Source of the DNA: Melieria omissa
Lineage: Eukaryota; Arthropoda; Insecta; Diptera; Ulidiidae
Direction: 5' to 3'
Length of the DNA: 64,000 nucleotides
NCBI GenBank assembly: GCA_963971225.1
Contig: OZ020270.1
Span: forward strand, 17,409,817-17,473,816
Numbering within the stretch: position 1 is the stretch's first letter; the number at the start of each line of letters is the position of its first letter. This document shows positions 30,310 through 43,986 of this stretch, piece after piece. The notes under the pieces are model-generated. The model did no database searches. It saw only the letters and a list, made by a program, of their open reading frames with translations, and was not told the DNA's origin. The position numbers and the translations under genes were made by a program.

Positions 30310-31786
30310 TAGCCTATTTCCACTGGGCCTTAACTGCAGTTTACGCTTAACTGCAGTTTGACATCGCATTTAAATGCTCAAATTCCCAAACACAAACAAA
30401 AAAGGGGATTCGAATTGCGTTCGGTGTGGAAGATTTTTTGCTAAGACAATTACTTTTTACTGCATTTTTCGCAAAAATACATATCGTCTGTCATAATCAA
30501 AGTTAAAACTTCTATTATTTGCCAATAATAAATGCTGAAAGAGAAAATCAAAAACGTGAAACTTCTAACTAACCCTCTTGACATTAAAAATTCATACAGC
30601 TCTGGTATCAATCAGCTGACAACTTTCATAAATGAAATAAACATTGACAAATGAAATAAATTTTCACAAATATGAAAACGCAGACATTCCTAGACTGTTG
30701 AGAAGGAAAGCGAATTGGTTTTCTTGCAGTAGAGGGGCTACAAGAAACCATACATACGTATGCAAGGAGATGGCGGCGATGGGTAAGTGGTGGCTGCCCA
30801 GAAATAAATGCAGAATTTGGCTTGAATAATTAAAAATGCAAACAAAAACCAGCTGTTGCATTTAACTCAGTTTTGGTGGAAATGCTTGACAGTTCTCAAG
30901 CTTAACAGAGCGCTTAAATGCATTTAAGCGCTCGGTGGAAATAGGCTATAATAGCTTATTTCCACTGGGCCTTAACTGCAGTTTACGCTTAACTGCAGTT
31001 TGACATCGCATTTAAATGCTCAAATTCCCATGCAATTGTTTTTGTATCAAAGTGCGTGAACTCACTTTCAAAACTGAGTTAACTCAGTTTTGCCATTTAC
31101 AGATGTCTAACAGAAAATTTTATGTTAAAAGCGGGAGCAATATTTACAAATGTACAAATTTTGATAGCATGCTTTCAGGGGCTGCAAAAGCCGTACGAAC
31201 ACAAACGAGAGAAGGGATTTGAGTTACGTTCAGTGTGGTTAATTGTTTCCCAAAAGAACTACTTTTACCGGCATTTTCAGTATAAATACAAATCGTCTGT
31301 CATAAACGAAATGAATACTTCTATTATTTGTAAATAATAAATGCTGAAATAGCAAATAAAAAAAGTAAATTTTCCATGAACCCTCTTGACATTAAAAGTT
31401 CAGACAGATCTGATATCAAACAGCCGACAACTTTCACAAATGAAATAGACATTGACAAATGATAAATAAATTGATAAACAAATAAATAAATTGATAAATT
31501 TTCACAAATATGAAAACGCAGACATGCCTAGACTGTTGAGAGGGAAAGCGTAGTGGTTTTGCTAGTGAGGCTACAAGAAACCACACATACATACGTATAC
31601 AAGGAAATGGCGGCGATGGGTATAGCTGGGGCTGCCCAGAAACAAATGCATAATTTGATTTTTCCAAATGAAAATGTCAACAAAAACAAGCTGTCGGAGT
31701 TAACTCAGTTTCAGTAGAAACGCTTGACAGTTGCCAAAGTTAACAGAGCCCTTAAATGCATTTAAGCGCTCGGTGGAAATAGGCTA
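30310..31786. mobile_element. MITE pair E2 + E3, unit 2
   Basis: E2 30310-30948 and E3 30952-31786, with TAA before, between and after (30307, 30949, 31787). Confidence 0.8.
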
Positions 31787-32035
31787 TAAGTTTCGTCTGT
31801 CGATGAATTATGCTACTTTCTAGGAATTTCTTCACCTTTTATGTTAAAATGTGGGATTTGAAAGGTTTCTTAAATGTATTTAATAGCTTTCGTGTAAAAT
31901 AAATGCATTCGACTTTTGCGATAACACAAGTTTGTTATCGGTATTATCATTTAACCACATAATTTATGACATCTTTAGGAGCTCTGTCAGCTCTTTGACG
32001 TCGTTAAGCGCGAAACGCCAGAGAAAGTTGAAAAT

Positions 32036-32180
32036 AGTTCAACTTTTGACGCGTTTCGGGCGTATCGACGTCAAGTCATGGAGTTTGCTTCATACAAATA
32101 CACTGATTCAACTTTTTCTCGAAACACGAGAAACGCGAAAAACGACGATACGCTTGAAACGCGCTTTATGGAGTTTGACC
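32036..32180. repeat. 145-bp inverted-repeat block in the unit spacer (reference copy, unit 2)
   Basis: Its left side, AGTTCAACTTTTGACGCGTT, and its right side read inversely, GGTCAAACTCCATAAAGCGC, align through CGTTTC and GCGTATCG. A related left end occurs once at 16003-16027. It could be a tiny MITE. Confidence 0.4.
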
Positions 32181-32698
32181 ATAAGCGAGCAGACGACCTG
32201 CCGCCACAACTCTAGTGACCTGTTGGTCGTCGTAATGAGCCGTAGGACAAGTCGAATAAGACTGCGCCTAAATGACTTTTAGAAACTCGATCTTACTCAA
32301 AGTCACCTCGCCAGCGAAATGTCCTCGGCTTGCCTGTAGAATATCGAGGATTTGAATAGCTGAAGAATGCTACTAAAAAATAAGCTAAATTTTACTCCGC
32401 TAGCTCTTCTGTCTTAAGAAGATTCATTCAAACGAATTGTTGAAATTAGGTATTTTTCAGAGTCACGCTTCAACATCATTTAACTAAGTTTTTTGGTGGG
32501 ATGTTCCTTATGATCAAAAAAGGATTCTGGAATTTTGATTTTGATTTGCCGCGCTTATCCAATCAGTAATTTTTTTTTTCTAAACGTTGGCAATACTTTT
32601 ATTGGTGTTCTGTCAAATTTTGACGAATATCTTAAGATTAGTATTCGATTGACGTCTATACGAAGAAGTCGAAAAATTGTTGTGTGGCGATTTTTATA

Positions 32699-33541
32699 AT
32701 GGATGAAAAATTAGAACAACACGCGTGCCTAAAATTTTGTGTTAAAAATGAAATTTCGTGTGCTGATTCGTTGAAAATCTTACAAAAGGCGTATGGTGAA
32801 GCGTGTATGTCGAAAACACGACATGGTGCCTAGACAATGAGCCAAAACCGAAGAGAGAGCGCCAAAGTCGGTCCAAAATTAAAGTTTTGCTGACGGTTTT
32901 TTTTCGATATTTGTGGTGTGGTTCACTACGAATTCCTTCCGGAGGGCCAAGCGATCAATAAAGAATACTGAAACGATGAGGCACTCTGTGCTGTGTATGA
33001 ATGTTTTTGCAAGCATACTTTTAGGCATGCACTTTGAAGTACGGCCGGCATGCTATAATTTCGATACGGCAGGGATGGTTCGCGGCGACAATAGGTTGTG
33101 CCAGAACGATCGAGAAATAAACTGGAATGTGCAAGAAACTTTGGCGCGATGAGTAAACTAGTATAAAAGCAGCAGTGTGCAGCGCAAGAGTCGAGTCTGT
33201 GTTGAGCAAGCAAAGGGGAAACATGCAATAGCAGTGTAAATAAAGTGATTGTTAGTTTCTGACTGCGTTTTGCGCTGAATAATTGAAGTTGTTTTATTTT
33301 CAAACATAATCCAAACTAACCTTGTAAAACTACGGATTTTCGTAACAATACTATTTAGGCGTTATACGTCGTTTGCGTGAAGCCATTCGTAAAAAAGGCC
33401 CGATTTGTGGAAGAACAATTCATTGATTTTACACCACGATAATGCGCCATATCATACGGCCTCGATTATTTTGGAATTTTTGGCCAAAAATTCTACCAAT
33501 GTCATCAGCCAAGCACCATTCAGTCCAGACATGGTCCCGTG
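32699..33541 (+). pseudogene. Mariner-1 transposase relic, unit 2
   Basis: Same deletion, LTR insertion and hAT-like interruption as in unit 1. The sequence after the first stop reads GAGAGAG where units 1, 3 and 4 read GAGTGAG. Confidence 0.85.
32969..33347 (+). mobile_element. Solo LTR in mariner-1, unit 2
   Basis: 379 bp with ATAC on both sides. Confidence 0.9.
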
Positions 33542-33588
33542 CAGTGGCGCACACAGGGGGCGTTTGGGGGTGTAAACCCCCCCGAAAC

Positions 33589-34166
33589 ACACCCTCCATT
33601 CCAAAAGAAACCGAACTTTTAAAAAGAAATAGTACCACTAGTGCCATCTGTTGTAATATTTTACCTGTAGATGGCCTAGTCCCTCATTGACAACTGGTAT
33701 AAATTTCATGACGTTTGGATGCATACAACAAAAGTTATTGCGTTTCAAATGTCAGTGTGTTTTGTACATCGGTCGGAAAATGAGTTTCAAACAAAGAGCT
33801 GCACCATCACATCGTTCGCGACTTGTAACTGAATTTTTGGTCAAAAATCACGTTATTCCTTTGCATCATTCGCCCTATTCACCAGATCTGGCTCCTTGCG
33901 ACTTCTATCTGTTCCCTAAATTGCATTTGGCGATGAAAGGAAAGTGGCACGCATCGATTGAAGCCATTGAGAAGGCGACGACCGACGTCCTAAAGACCAT
34001 TCCAATAAAGGACGGGCAGAAGTCGTTTGACAACTTGTTAGAGCGTGCAAATTTGTGTATCGATGCAGAAGGGGAATACATTGATTAATAAAAATGATTT
34101 GTTCCAAAATGTACATTGGTTTTTTGTTTTTTTAAAAAGTTCGGTTTCTTTTGGAATGGAGGGTGT
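33589..34166 (+). mobile_element. Mariner-2, unit 2
   Basis: Inverted ends as in unit 1. The 102-codon transposase tail is at 33780-34088 and has Gly (KDGQKS) where other units have Arg. Confidence 0.85.
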
Positions 34167-34980
34167 ATCTTACGTTAGTACAGAAATTTAGTTTATAACC
34201 ATCACATACATATATATAAAAAACTTTGCATATCTGGAAGCCCTTTCTTTTTTAATAAACCATGACAAATAGTTAAAAAATGTTGAAATTAACATGAGCA
34301 CATTTTTGGTATTATTTCGATGCGAATGTGTTTTCCGGCAAATAATTTGACTGTGTTGTATTGGTTTTAGTATCGGCTTTCATTTTACACCTAACTCGTT
34401 AGTTGATTTACGAAAAATGTGTATCTGTTTGATTAAAGAAACCGCCTTAAAATTCCATATTTTCCGACTTTGAGGTCCAATTATCGCGAAATTTTAAAAC
34501 TTATAAATTGCATCGAAAAAGAAGCCCTACGGTGTTGTTAATGCAACAAGGGGAAAATTATGTCAACCGGTTTATTGATTTCGAAATTATGATCAAAAAT
34601 ATGGAAAAAGTAGAGGAAAATCTGAAAAATTGACACAGTACCTGTATCTCACTAACTAGAGCTGCTACAAAAATTCTGAGGGTAGATTCGAAATCAGCGT
34701 ACCCAGATTAGTAAAAAAACAGTAGAAAAACTTCATGCAACAGAAAAAAGTGCGATTTTGTTCTCCTGTGTAATCAATTATTGAGCAGGTGGCATTGACC
34801 ATCTCCATTGAACAGGTGTCATCTCAATTAAACAAATTGATTAGTGTACCATCTCTATAAATCAGTTGACATTGCCCACCATTGCTGAGATTTTTTGGGA
34901 AACAAATTAATGGAAGTTTGGTTAAGCACTTTAATATTGAAATGTATTTCAAATTTACAATATCTAATTGTTTAAATAAC

Positions 34981-35190
34981 GGCAGCCGCCGTGGCTCAGT
35001 TGGTTAGTGTGCGGTCCAACGAGTCGCATGCAGAGCGACGCAAGATCGAATACTGCATGTAGTAACACCTAAAAAAAATAACGGGAAACTCGTTTTCTCT
35101 TTCGGTGGCTGTCCTCTCAGCTGGAAATGGCAAACCTCTGAGAGTAAAAATTGCCTATGAAAAAGCTCCCAACCTGCCCATGGCACAATA
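34981..35190 (+). mobile_element. tRNA-derived SINE, unit 2
   Basis: Box A and box B-like motifs as in unit 1; boundaries approximate. Confidence 0.65.
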
Positions 35191-35337
35191 AACAAGGTAG
35201 TGGCAGGAAGGAGCGAATTTTATTTTTTTCTCGTCAGAGTTCGGTAGGTTGTCAGAAATTTTTGTCTGTTTTGTTTACATTCGGCGAACAGCATTGCCAG
35301 TCAACTCTTTTTCTGTGGAATTTTAAGCATTTTTGCA

Positions 35338-35502
35338 ATGACGAAAGAATATTATTTTTCCAACTTTTATGAATTAACGCAAAATCGGCGAACTATGGAC
35401 TTAGCACTTTTGCCCCTAATTGTAAAACAACAGATTAAAACAAAGAAGCTATGTACGTTTGCATTAATTGATGTATTTTTACGTTTTCGTAAAAGGCTAT
35501 AA
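35338..35502 (+). CDS. 54-codon frame, unit 2
   Basis: Same predicted peptide as in unit 1, with the stop in the boundary TAA. Confidence 0.3.
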   Translation: MTKEYYFSNFYELTQNRRTMDLALLPLIVKQQIKTKKLCTFALIDVFLRFRKRL

Positions 35503-36979
35503 TAGCCTATTTCCACTGGGCCTTAACTGCAGTTTACGCTTAACTGCAGTTTGACATCGCATTTAAATGCTCAAATTCCCAAACACAAACAAAAAAGGGG
35601 ATTCGAATTGCGTTCGGTATGGAAGATTTTTTGCTAAGACAATTACTTTTTACTGCATTTTTCGCAAAAATACATATCGTCTGTCATAATCAAAGTCAAA
35701 ACTTCTATTATTTGCCAATAATAAATGCTGAAAGAGAAAATCAAAAACGTGAAACTTCTAACTAACCCTCTTGACATTAAAAATTCATACAGCTCTGGTA
35801 TCAATCAGCTGACAACTTTCATAAATGAAATAAACATTGACAAATGAAATAAATTTTCACAAATATGAAAACGCAGACATTCCTAGACTGTTGAGAAGGA
35901 AAGCGAATTGGTTTTCTTGCAGTAGAGGGGCTACAAGAAACCATACATACGTATGCAAGGAGATGGCGGCGATGGGTAAGTGGTGGCTGCCCAGAAATAA
36001 ATTCAGAATTTGGCTTGACCAACTAAAAATGCAAACAAAAACCAGCTGTTGCATTTAACTCAGTTTTGGTGGAAATGCTTGACAGTTCTCAAGCTTAACA
36101 GAGCGCTTAAATGCATTTAAGCGCTCGGTGGAAATAGGCTATAATAGCTTATTTCCACTGGGCCTTAACTGCAGTTTACGCTTAACTGCAGTTTGACATC
36201 GCATTTAAATGCTCAAATTCCCATGCAATTGTTTTTGTATCAAAGTGCGTGAACTCACTTTCAAAACTGAGTTAACTCAGTTTTGCCATTTACAGATGTC
36301 TAACAGAAAATTTTATGTTAAAAGCGGGAGCAATATTTACAAATGTACAAATTTTGATAGCATGCTTTCAGGGGCTGCAAAAGCCGTACGAACACAAACG
36401 AGAGAAGGGATTTGAGTTACGTTCAGTGTGGTTAATTGTTTCCCAAAAGAACTACTTTTACCGGCATTTTCAGTATAAATACAAATCGTCTGTCATAAAC
36501 GAAATGAATACTTCTATTATTTGTAAATAATAAATGCTGAAATAGCAAATAAAAAAAGTAAATTTTCCATGAACCCTCTTGACATTAAAAGTTCAGACAG
36601 ATCTGATATCAAACAGCCGACAACTTTCACAAATGAAATAGACATTGACAAATGATAAATAAATTGATAAACAAATAAATAAATTGATACATTTTCACAA
36701 ATATGAAAACGCAGACATGCCTAGACTGTTGAGAGGGAAAGCGTAGTGGTTTTGCTAGTGAGGCTACAAGAAACCACACATACATACGTATACAAGGAAA
36801 TGGCGGCGATGGGTATAGCTGGGGCTGCCCAGAAACAAATGCATAATTTGATTTTTCCAAATAAAAATGTCAACAAAAACAAGCTGTCGGAGTTAACTCA
36901 GTTTCAGTGGAAACGCTTGACAGTTGTCAAACTTAACAGAGCCCTTAAATGCATTTAAGCGCTCGGTGGAAATAGACTA
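35503..36979. mobile_element. MITE pair E2 + E3, unit 3
   Basis: E2 35503-36141 and E3 36145-36979. The last TIR of E3 carries the G-to-A change shared with unit 4. Confidence 0.8.
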
Positions 36980-37891
36980 TAAGTTTCGTCTGTCGATGAA
37001 TTATGCTACTTTCTAGGAATTTCTTCACCTTTTATGTTAAAATGTGGGATTTGAAAGGTTTCTTAAATGTATTTAATAGCTTTCGTGTAAAATAAATGCA
37101 TTCGACTTTTGCGATAACACAAGTTTGTTATCGGTATTATCATTTAACCACATAATTTATGACATCTTTAGGAGCTCTGTCAGCTCTTTGACGTCGTTAA
37201 GCGCGAAACGCCAGAGAAAGTTGAAAATAGTTCAACTTTTGACGCGTTTCGGGCGTATCGACGTCAAGTCATGGAGTTTGCTTCATACAAATACACTGAT
37301 TCAACTTTTTCTCGAAACACGAGAAACGCGAAAAACGACGATACGCTTGAAACGCGCTTTATGGAGTTTGACCATAAGCGAGCAGACGACCTGCCGCCAC
37401 AACTCTAGTGACCTGTTGGTCGTCGTAATGAGCCGTAGGACAAGTCGAATAAGACTGCGCCTAAATGACTTTTAGAAACTCGATCTTACTCAAAGTCACC
37501 TCGCCAGCGAAATGTCCTCGGCTTGCCTGTAGAATATCGAGGATTTGAATAGCTGAAGAATGCTACTAAAAAATAAGCTAAATTTTACTCCGCTAGCTCT
37601 TCTGTCTTAAGAAGATTCATTCAAACGAATTGTTGAAATTAGGTATTTTTCAGAGTCACGCTTCAACATCATTTAACTAAGTTTTTTGGTGGGATGTTCC
37701 TTATGATCAAAAAAGGATTCTGGAATTTTGATTTTGATTTGCCGCGCTTATCCAATCAGTAATTTTTTTTTTCTAAACGTTGGCAATACTTTTATTGGTG
37801 TTCTGTCAAATTTTGACGAATATCTTAAGATTAGTATTCGATTGACGTCTATACGAAGAAGTCGAAAAATTGTTGTGTGGCGATTTTTATA

Positions 37892-38734
37892 ATGGATGAA
37901 AAATTAGAACAACACGCGTGCCTAAAATTTTGTGTTAAAAATGAAATTTCGTGTGCTGATTCGTTGAAAATCTTACAAAAGGCGTATGGTGAAGCGTGTA
38001 TGTCGAAAACACGACATGGTGCCTAGACAATGAGCCAAAACCGAAGAGTGAGCGCCAAAGTCGGTCCAAAATTAAAGTTTTGCTGACGGTTTTTTTTCGA
38101 TATTTGTGGTGTGGTTCACTACGAATTCCTTCCGGAGGGCCAAGCGATCAATAAAGAATACTGAAACGATGAGGCACTCTGTGCTGTGTATGAATGTTTT
38201 TGCAAGCATACTTTTAGGCATGCACTTTGAAGTACGGCCGGCATGCTATAATTTCGATACGGCAGGGATGGTTCGCGGCGACAATAGGTTGTGCCAGAAC
38301 GATCGAGAAATAAACTGGAATGTGCAAGAAACTTTGGCGCGATGAGTAAACTAGTATAAAAGCAGCAGTGTGCAGCGCAAGAGTCGAGTCTGTGTTGAGC
38401 AAGCAAAGGGGAAACATGCAATAGCAGTGTAAATAAAGTGATTGTTAGTTTCTGACTGCGTTTTGCGCTGAATAATTGAAGTTGTTTTATTTTCAAACAT
38501 AATCCAAACTAACCTTGTAAAACTACGGATTTTCGTAACAATACTATTTAGGCGTTATACGTCGTTTGCGTGAAGCCATTCGTAAAAAAGGCCCGATTTG
38601 TGGAAGAACAATTCATTGATTTTACACCACGATAATGCGCCATATCATACGGCCTCGATTATTTTGGAATTTTTGGCCAAAAATTCTACCAATGTCATCA
38701 GCCAAGCACCATTCAGTCCAGACATGGTCCCGTG
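37892..38734 (+). pseudogene. Mariner-1 transposase relic, unit 3
   Basis: Same structure as in unit 1, including GAGTGAG after the first stop. Confidence 0.85.
38162..38540 (+). mobile_element. Solo LTR in mariner-1, unit 3
   Basis: 379 bp, ATAC duplication intact. Confidence 0.9.
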
Positions 38735-38781
38735 CAGTGGCGCACACAGGGGGCGTTTGGGGGTGTAAACCCCCCCGAAAC

Positions 38782-39359
38782 ACACCCTCCATTCCAAAAG
38801 AAACCGAACTTTTAAAAAGAAATAGTACCACTAGTGCCATCTGTTGTAATATTTTACCTGTAGATGGCCTAGTCCCTCATTGACAACTGGTATAAATTTC
38901 ATGACATTTGGATGCATACAACAAAAGTTATTGCGTTTCAAATGTCAGTGTGTTTTGAACATCGGTCGGAAAATGAGTTTCAAACAAAGAGCTGCACCAT
39001 CACATCGTTCGCGACTTGTAACTGAATTTTTGGTCAAAAATCACGTTATTCCTTTGCATCATTCGCCCTATTCACCAGATCTGGCTCCTTGCGACTTCTA
39101 TCTGTTCCCTAAATTGCATTTGGCGATGAAAGGAAAGTGGCACGCATCGATTGAAGCCATTGAGAAGGCGACGACCGACGTCCTAAAGACCATTCCAATA
39201 AAGGACAGGCAGAAGTCGTTTGACAACTTGTTAGAGCGTGCAAATTTGTGTATCGATGCAGAAGGGGAATACATTGATTAATAAAAATGATTTGTTCCAA
39301 AATGTACATTGGTTTTTTGTTTTTTTAAAAAGTTCGGTTTCTTTTGGAATGGAGGGTGT
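38782..39359 (+). mobile_element. Mariner-2, unit 3
   Basis: Transposase tail at 38973-39281. Just upstream of its ATG, GAACATCGG replaces GTACATCGG of other units. Confidence 0.85.
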
Positions 39360-40173
39360 ATCTTACGTTAGTACAGAAATTTAGTTTATAACCATCACAT
39401 ACATATATATAAAAAACTTTGCATATCTGGAAGCCCTTTCTTTTTTAATAAACCATGACAAATAGTTAAAAAATGTTGAAATTAACATGAGCACATTTTT
39501 GGTATTATTTCGATGCGAATGTGTTTTCCGGCAAATAATTTGACTGTGTTGTATTGGTTTTAGTATCGGCTTTCATTTTACACCTAACTCGTTAGTTGAT
39601 TTACGAAAAATGTGTATCTGTTTGATTAAAGAAACCGCCTTAAAATTCCATATTTTCCGACTTTGAGGTCCAATTATCGCGAAATTTTAAAACTTATAAA
39701 TTGCATCGAAAAAGAAGCCCTACGGTGTTGTTAATGCAACAAGGGGAAAATTATGTCAACCGGTTTATTGATTTCGAAATTATGATCAAAAATATGGAAA
39801 AAGTAGAGGAAAATCTGAAAAATTGACACAGTACCTGTATCTCACTAACTAGAGCTGCTACAAAAATTCTGAGGGTAGATTCGAAATCAGCGTACCCAGA
39901 TTAGTAAAAAAACAGTAGAAAAACTTCATGCAACAGAAAAAAGTGCGATTTTGTTCTCCTGTGTAATCAATTATTGAGCAGGTGGCATTGACCATCTCCA
40001 TTGAACAGGTGTCATCTCAATTAAACAAATTGATTAGTGTACCATCTCTATAAATCAGTTGACATTGCCCACCATTGCTGAGATTTTTTGGGAAACAAAT
40101 TAATGGAAGTTTGGTTAAGCACTTTAATATTGAAATGTATTTCAAATTTACAATATCTAATTGTTTAAATAAC

Positions 40174-40383
40174 GGCAGCCGCCGTGGCTCAGTTGGTTAG
40201 TGTGCGGTCCAACGAGTCGCATGCAGAGCGACGCAAGATCGAATACTGCATGTAGTAACACCTAAAAAAAATAACGGGAAACTCGTTTTCTCTTTCGGTG
40301 GCTGTCCTCTCAGCTGGAAATGGCAAACCTCTGAGAGTAAAAATTGCCTATGAAAAAGCTCCCAACCTGCCCATGGCACAATA
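40174..40383 (+). mobile_element. tRNA-derived SINE, unit 3
   Basis: As in unit 1; boundaries approximate. Confidence 0.65.
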
Positions 40384-40530
40384 AACAAGGTAGTGGCAGG
40401 AAGGAGCGAATTTTATTTTTTTCTCGTCAGAGTTCGGTAGGTTGTCAGAAATTTTTGTCTGTTTTGTTTACATTCGGCGAACAGCATTGCCAGTCAACTC
40501 TTTTTCTGTGGAATTTTAAGCATTTTTGCA

Positions 40531-40695
40531 ATGACGAAAGAATATTATTTTTCCAACTTTTATGAATTAACGCAAAATCGGCGAACTATGGACTTAGCAC
40601 TTTTGCCCCTAATTGTAAAACAACAGATTAAAACAAAGAAGCTATGTACGTTTGCATTAATTGATGTATTTTTACGTTTTCGTAAAAGACTATAA
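40531..40695 (+). CDS. 54-codon frame, unit 3
   Basis: The codon before Leu is AGA instead of AGG (near 40687), a silent change that also alters the TIR-like GGCTA to GACTA. Confidence 0.3.
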   Translation: MTKEYYFSNFYELTQNRRTMDLALLPLIVKQQIKTKKLCTFALIDVFLRFRKRL

Positions 40696-42172
40696 TAGCC
40701 TATTTCCACTGGGCCTTAACTGCAGTTTACGCTTAACTGCAGTTTGACATCGCATTTAAATGCTCAAATTCCCAAACACAAACAAAAAAGGGGATTCGAA
40801 TTGCGTTCGGTGTGAAAGATTTTTTGCTAAGACAATTACTTTTTACTGCATTTTTCGCAAAAATACATATCGTCTGTCATAATCAAAGTCAAAACTTCTA
40901 TTATTTGCCAATAATAAATGCTGAAAGAGAAAATCAAAAACGTGAAACTTCTAACTAACCCTCTTGACATTAAAAATTCATACAGCTCTGGTATCAATCA
41001 GCTGACAACTTTCATAAATGAAATAAACATTGACAAATGAAATAAATTTTCACAAATATGAAAACGCAGACATTCCTAGACTGTTGAGAAGGAAAGCGAA
41101 TTGGTTTTCTTGCAGTAGAGGGGCTACAAGAAACCATACATACGTATGCAAGGAGATGGCGGCGATGGGTAAGTGGTGGCTGCCCAGAAATAAATTCAGA
41201 ATTTGGCTTGACCAACTAAAAATGCAAACAAAAACCAGCTGTTGCATTTAACTCAGTTTTGGTGGAAATGCTTGACAGTTCTCAAGCTTAACAGAGCGCT
41301 TAAATGCATTTAAGCGCTCGGTGGAAATAGGCTATAATAGCTTATTTCCACTGGGCCTTAACTGCAGTTTACGCTTAACTGCAGTTTGACATCGCATTTA
41401 AATGCTCAAATTCCCATGCAATTGTTTTTGTATCAAAGTGCGTGAACTCACTTTCAAAACTGAGTTAACTCAGTTTTGCCATTTACAGATGTCTAACAGA
41501 AAATTTTATGTTAAAAGCGGGAGCAATATTTACAAATGTACAAATTTTGATAGCATGCTTTCAGGGGCTGCAAAAGCCGTACGAACACAAACGAGAGAAG
41601 GGATTTGAGTTACGTTCAGTGTGGTTAATTGTTTCCCAAAAGAACTACTTTTACCGGCATTTTCAGTATAAATACAAATCGTCTGTCATAAACGAAATGA
41701 ATACTTCTATTATTTGTAAATAATAAATGCTGAAATAGCAAATAAAAAAAGTAAATTTTCCATGAACCCTCTTGACATTAAAAGTTCAGACAGATCTGAT
41801 ATCAAACAGCCGACAACTTTCACAAATGAAATAGACATTGACAAATGATAAATAAATTGATAAACAAATAAATAAATTGATAAATTTTCACAAATATGAA
41901 AACGCAGACATGCCTAGACTGTTGAGAGGGAAAGCGTAGTGGTTTTGCTAGTGAGGCTACAAGAAACCACACATACATACGTATACAAGGAAATGGCGGC
42001 GATGGGTATAGCTGGGGCTGCCCAGAAACAAATGCATAATTTGATTTTTCCAAATAAAAATGTCAACAAAAACAAGCTGTCGGAGTTAACTCAGTTTCAG
42101 TGGAAACGCTTGACAGTTGTCAAACTTAACAGAGCCCTTAAATGCATTTAAGCGCTCGGTGGAAATAGACTA
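40696..42172. mobile_element. MITE pair E2 + E3, unit 4
   Basis: E2 40696-41334 and E3 41338-42172, with the GACTA terminus shared with unit 3. Confidence 0.8.
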
Positions 42173-43096
42173 TAAGTTTCGTCTGTCGATGAATTATGCT
42201 ACTTTCTAGGAATTTCTTCACCTTTTATGTTAAAATGTGGGATTTGAAAGGTTTCTTAAATGTATTTAATAGCTTTCGTGTAAAATAAATGCATTCGACT
42301 TTTGCGATAACACAAGTTTGTTATCGGTATTATCATTTAACCACATAATTTATGACATCTTTAGGAGCTCTGTCAGCTCTTTGACGTCGTTAAGCGCGAA
42401 ACGCCAGAGAAAGTTGAAAATAGTTCAACTTTTGACGCGTTTCGGGCGTATCGACGTCAAGTCATGGAGTTTGCTTCATACAAATACACTGATTCAACTT
42501 TTTCTCGAAACACGAGAAACGCGAAAAACGACGATACGCTTGAAACGCGCTTTATGGAGTTTGACCATAAGCGAGCAGACGACCTGCCGCCACTCTACAC
42601 GCCACAACTCTAGTGACCTGTTGGTCGTCGTAATGAGCCGTAGGACAAGTCGAATAAGACTGCGCCTAAATGACTTTTAGAAACTCGATCTTACTCAAAG
42701 TCACCTCGCCAGCGAAATGTCCTCGGCTTGCCTGTAGAATATCGAGGATTTGAATAGCTGAAGAATGCTACTAAAAAATAAGTTAAATTTTACTCCGCTA
42801 GCTCTTCTGTCTTAAGAAGATTCATTCAAACGAATTGTTGAAATTAGGTATTTTTCAGAGTCACGCTTCAACATCATTTAACTAAGTTTTTTGGTGGGAT
42901 GTTCCTTATGATCAAAAAAGGATTCTGGAATTTTGATTTTGATTTGCCGCGCTTATCCAATCAGTAATTTTTTTTTTCTAAACGTTGGCAATACTTTTAT
43001 TGGTGTTCTGTCAAATTTTGACGAATATCTTAAGATTAGTATTCGATTGACGTCTATACGAAGAAGTCGAAAAATTGTTGTGTGGCGATTTTTATA

Positions 43097-43939
43097 ATGG
43101 ATGAAAAATTAGAACAACACGCGTGCCTAAAATTTTGTGTTAAAAATGAAATTTCGTGTGCTGATTCGTTGAAAATCTTACAAAAGGCGTATGGTGAAGC
43201 GTGTATGTCGAAAACACGACATGGTGCCTAGACAATGAGCCAAAACCGAAGAGTGAGCGCCAAAGTCGGTCCAAAATTAAAGTTTTGCTGACGGTTTTTT
43301 TTCGATATTTGTGGTGTGGTTCACTACGAATTCCTTCCGGAGGGCCAAGCGATCAATAAAGAATACTGAAACGATGAGGCACTCTGTGCTGTGTATGAAT
43401 GTTTTTGCAAGCATACTTTTAGGCATGCACTTTGAAGTACGGCCGGCATGCTATAATTTCGATACGGCAGGGATGGTTCGCGGCGACAATAGGTTGTGCC
43501 AGAACGATCGAGAAATAAACTGGAATGTGCAAGAAACTTTGGCGCGATGAGTAAACTAGTATAAAAGCAGCAGTGTGCAGCGCAAGAGTCGAGTCTGTGT
43601 TGAGCAAGCAAAGGGGAAACATGCAATAGCAGTGTAAATAAAGTGATTGTTAGTTTCTGACTGCGTTTTGCGCTGAATAATTGAAGTTGTTTTATTTTCA
43701 AACATAATCCAAACTAACCTTGTAAAACTACGGATTTTCGTAACAATACTATTTAGGCGTTATACGTCGTTTGCGTGAAGCCATTCGTAAAAAAGGCCCG
43801 ATTTGTGGAAGAACAATTCATTGATTTTACACCACGATAATGCGCCATATCATACGGCCTCGATTATTTTGGAATTTTTGGCCAAAAATTCTACCAATGT
43901 CATCAGCCAAGCACCATTCAGTCCAGACATGGTCCCGTG
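43097..43939 (+). pseudogene. Mariner-1 transposase relic, unit 4
   Basis: Same structure as in unit 1, GAGTGAG form. Confidence 0.85.
43367..43745 (+). mobile_element. Solo LTR in mariner-1, unit 4
   Basis: 379 bp, ATAC on both sides. Confidence 0.9.
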
Positions 43940-43986
43940 CAGTGGCGCACACAGGGGGCGTTTGGGGGTGTAAACCCCCCCGAAAC

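Larger units (their letters stand above)
30310..35502 (+). repeat. Macrosatellite unit 2 (5,193 bp)
   Basis: Same order as unit 1 without the LINE. With unit 1 it shares CTTGAATAATTAAAAATGC in E2, where units 3-8 read CTTGACCAACT (with small changes). The uninterrupted LINE target TTCGTCTGTCGA lies at about 31792-31803. Confidence 0.95.
35503..40695 (+). repeat. Macrosatellite unit 3 (5,193 bp)
   Basis: Shares with unit 4 the E3 terminus GACTATAA in place of GGCTATAA (near 36975), the matching change at its own right end (near 40688), and AAATAAAAATGTC in E3. Confidence 0.95.
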
